From an uncultured Actinomyces sp. (GTDB lineage: Bacteria > Actinomycetota > Actinomycetes > Actinomycetales > Actinomycetaceae): a stretch of 6,847 nt of DNA. Numbering within the stretch: position 1 is the stretch's first letter; each line of letters opens with the position of its first letter. Positions 5,184 through 6,847 of the stretch are shown one piece after another. The stretch covers positions 1-6,847 of the forward strand of contig CAJZFF010000091.1 of NCBI GenBank assembly GCA_915069725.1, given 5' to 3'. The position numbers and the translations under genes are program-made. The notes beneath the pieces are model-generated. The model was not told where the DNA came from, did no database searches, and saw only the letters and a program-made list of their open reading frames with translations.

Positions 5184-6128
5184 CTACAGCGCGCGGCCGT
5201 CGAGGACGTCGGCGACCCAGGAGCGGGCCACGACGAAGTCCTTGTCGCTGGTGCCGGCCAGGACCGCCGTCGGGCGGGCGTCCAGCCGCGGGTAGGAGCC
5301 CAGGAACCGCACCACCGGGCAGGTGCGGTGCAGCCCGATGAGGGCGGCCTGGACCCGCTCCTCGCGCACGTGCCCCTCGACGTCGATGGAGAAGCGGTAG
5401 CGCCCCAGGGAGTCGCCCACGGGCCGGGACTCGATGCGCGAGAGATTGACGCCGCGGGCGCTGAACTGCTCGAGCATGTCCAGCAGGGCGCCGGAGCGGT
5501 CGTGCGGGAGGTGGACGAGCAGGGTGGTCTTGTCGGCGCCGGTGGGCTCGCCCACGCGGCCGGGCCGGGTCACCTTGACGAAGCGGGTGACGGCGTCGGG
5601 GTTGTCCGCCACTCCCCCGGCGATGACCTCCAGCCCGTACTGCTTGGCGGCCAGCGGGTTGCACAGGACGGCCTGGAAGCCGGTGTCCCCCTCGGTGGCG
5701 GCCAGCGCGCGGGCGGGCGCCGAGGTGGAGGTCCCGGCGACGTACACGGCCTCGGGGAGGTTCTGGTGGACCCAGCCGCGGCACTGGGCCCAGGCGTGCG
5801 GGTGGGTGGAGATGGCGCGCACGTCCTCCAGTCGGGTGCCGGGCCGGCCGGCCAGGACGAAGGTGATCGGCACGGCCATCTCGGCGGCGATGACCAGGGG
5901 CGTGGAGGCCACGAGGTTGTCCAGCGTGGCGTTGACCCCGCCCTCGACAGAGTTCTCAATGGGCACGACGGCGGCCTCCACCGTGCGCTCACGCAGGTGG
6001 TCCAGGGCGGTGGGCACGTCCGGGCAGGGGTCGAGCTCGACGTCGACGGGGGCGACCTGGCGCAGCGCCATCTCGGTGAAGGTGCCGGCCGGCCCGAGGA
6101 AGGACCAGAGCGGAGCGGGAGCAGTCAT
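5184..6128 (-). CDS. pheA: Prephenate dehydratase
   Basis: Converts prephenate to phenylpyruvate, releasing water and CO2, in phenylalanine biosynthesis in the cytoplasm. The product is 314 aa, the usual size of the single-function actinobacterial enzyme with no chorismate mutase domain. The N-terminus has FLGPAGTFTE (10-19), then PIENSVEG (56-63) and STHPHAWAQC (107-116) of the catalytic cleft, and the hallmark TRF triplet at 181-183 whose Thr is needed for catalysis. A C-terminal ACT domain (about 201-281) carries the phenylalanine-binding GALL (213-216) and ESRP (233-236) motifs, so feedback inhibition by phenylalanine is expected. The tail after about 285 is variable. The ATG at 6128 is chosen because the protein begins in family register there; a longer open frame upstream is Arg/Pro-rich noise crossing the divergent gene. 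No SD is present and the transcript is probably leaderless. Confidence 0.95.
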   Translation of the reverse strand: MTAPAPLWSFLGPAGTFTEMALRQVAPVDVELDPCPDVPTALDHLRERTVEAAVVPIENSVEGGVNATLDNLVASTPLVIAAEMAVPITFVLAGRPGTRLEDVRAISTHPHAWAQCRGWVHQNLPEAVYVAGTSTSAPARALAATEGDTGFQAVLCNPLAAKQYGLEVIAGGVADNPDAVTRFVKVTRPGRVGEPTGADKTTLLVHLPHDRSGALLDMLEQFSARGVNLSRIESRPVGDSLGRYRFSIDVEGHVREERVQAALIGLHRTCPVVRFLGSYPRLDARPTAVLAGTSDKDFVVARSWVADVLDGRAL

Positions 6129-6134
6129 GGGCAC

Positions 6135-6140
6135 AGGGTA
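6135..6140 (-). promoter_or_regulatory. -10 element for a leaderless pheA transcript
   Basis: On the minus strand TACCCT (6140-6135) fits TANNNT and ends 6 nt before the pheA ATG, so transcription would begin at or one base before the start codon. The lack of any SD fits this. No convincing -35 is seen. Leaderless genes of this layout are common in Actinobacteria. Confidence 0.5.
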
Positions 6141-6183
6141 GCCAGTCCGGGCGGTCGGGCCGGTGGCGGCTTGCTCCGTGGAA

Positions 6184-6201
6184 CGCGGGGGCTCTCCCGC
6201 G
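6184..6201. repeat. Inverted repeat between pheA and the kinase gene
   Basis: CGCGGG (6184-6189) and CCCGCG (6196-6201) pair around a 6-nt loop in the 191-bp divergent spacer. In DNA this GC-rich a 6-bp stem is weak evidence of function. Its place upstream of both genes makes an operator conceivable. Confidence 0.25.
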
Positions 6202-6296
6202 ACGGCGCCGGAATTGGTCGAGAGGGAACAGCCCAGGCCGGCCAGAGCCGGACTCCCCCACCGGGATGCCGCCTCCTGACGCCCTCCCGTGACGCC

Positions 6297-6308
6297 GCCA
6301 GGCCTGGC
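6297..6308. repeat. 12-bp palindrome before the kinase gene start
   Basis: GCCAGGCCTGGC reads the same on both strands and ends 11 nt before the ATG at 6320. It could be a dimeric regulator site over the start of the plus-strand gene, or a chance palindrome in GC-rich DNA. Confidence 0.3.
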
Positions 6309-6319
6309 AGGCTGGAGCC

Positions 6320-6847
6320 ATGAGCGTTTTCCGCAAGCACGACGACGGCCCGGTCTCCACCGCCCTGGAGGCTCAGGGCCTGACCTGGCTCGCCGAGGCG
6401 ATGGACGACGGCGGGGCGCACGTGGTGCCGGTGACCAGCGGCCCGGGCTGGTTGGAGGAGCCGCGCCTGACGACGACCAGCGTGACGCCGGCTGGGGCGG
6501 AGGCCTTCGGCCGAGCACTGGCCGTCACCCACGCGGCGGGTGCCCCTGCCTTCGGGGCCGCGCCTCCCGGATGGGACGGCCGGGCGCAGATGGGCCGCTC
6601 GGATATCCGGCTGCGACCGCACGCGGCCGAGGAGGGCGAGCCGCGCCGCTGGGGCGAGTTCTACGCCGAGGACCGGATCCTGCCCTACCTGCAGCCCAGT
6701 CGGGACAACGGCTCGATCAGTGTGGGTGGGGCCCGCGTCGTCGAACGGCTGTGTGAGCGGCTGCGCGACGGAGACTTCGACACCGACCAGCCGGCCCTGG
6801 TGCGCGCCGGTGCCCGCGAGCGCGGCGCACGGGTCGCGGTGGCCCGC
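6320..6847 (+). CDS. Fructosamine kinase family protein, partial (3' end outside window)
   Basis: Member of the fructosamine-3-kinase/ketosamine-3-kinase family, cytoplasmic enzymes that phosphorylate sugar adducts on amines so that glycated proteins or amino acids can be repaired or used. 176 codons are visible. Family features in order: FRKHD with ALEAQGLTWLAEA (residues 4-27), FGRALAVTHAAGAPAFG (63-79), PPGWDG (82-87) and RWGEFYAEDRILPYL (110-124). The window stops just before the expected catalytic loop, usually HGDLWxGN. Instead of following the PALV at 158-161 directly, as I would expect, the frame continues with an Arg/Ala-rich stretch of about 15 residues, an insertion or a reading error. 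The ATG at 6320 gives the family-like N-terminus; GGAG lies only 2 nt before it, too close to be a good SD. The gene diverges from pheA. Identification is by motif pattern alone. Confidence 0.75.
   Translation, partial: MSVFRKHDDGPVSTALEAQGLTWLAEAMDDGGAHVVPVTSGPGWLEEPRLTTTSVTPAGAEAFGRALAVTHAAGAPAFGAAPPGWDGRAQMGRSDIRLRPHAAEEGEPRRWGEFYAEDRILPYLQPSRDNGSISVGGARVVERLCERLRDGDFDTDQPALVRAGARERGARVAVAR

Noticed and set aside
5328..6323. 331-codon plus-strand frame opposite pheA
   Set aside because: It is Gly/Val/Asp/Gln-rich shadow sequence in GC-rich DNA; the minus strand carries a complete prephenate dehydratase.

Overview
The window looks like two pieces of DNA from two different bacteria, joined inside one gene. 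Positions 1 to about 2510 have moderate GC (one hand-counted line, 2101-2160, is about 62% G+C) and proteins in the style of low-to-moderate-GC Firmicutes, most like Negativicutes such as Selenomonas. From about 2530 to the end the DNA is very GC-rich (line 2581-2640 is about 78% G+C), with actinobacterial features: GTG starts, a TANNNT -10 close to a start codon, and proteins most like Actinomyces/Schaalia. Taxonomy here is inferred from composition and protein style, not from a search. Both suspected sources live in the human mouth.

Left part, all genes on the minus strand: a partial zinc-ribbon protein of unknown function (1-911) with its own SD and promoter; a gene-poor stretch (912-1263) with two hairpins and short zinc-ribbon-like frames that may be a dispersed repeat; metI, the permease of the methionine ABC importer (1264-1923); and the 3' half of metN, overlapping metI by 4 nt. 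Right part: the 5' half of metN, led by a SAM-sensing riboswitch and a promoter; a divergent alpha/beta hydrolase (3319-4314, plus); a convergent low-molecular-weight protein tyrosine phosphatase (4326-5036, minus); a 147-bp spacer full of repeated CGTTCGTA-type motifs; prephenate dehydratase pheA (5184-6128, minus), probably leaderless; and the start of a divergent fructosamine-kinase-family gene (6320 to the window end, plus).

As drawn, metN and metI would form a riboswitch-controlled methionine importer. However, the ATPase reads as an actinobacterial N-terminal half fused in frame to a Negativicutes-like C-terminal half at the ABC signature motif, the most conserved stretch of the family. 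A chimeric contig or clone explains this best. A real cross-phylum recombinant is possible but less likely. The remaining genes are ordinary metabolic or housekeeping genes. I see no CRISPR, prophage, toxin cluster or transposase, and no convincing new biological system.
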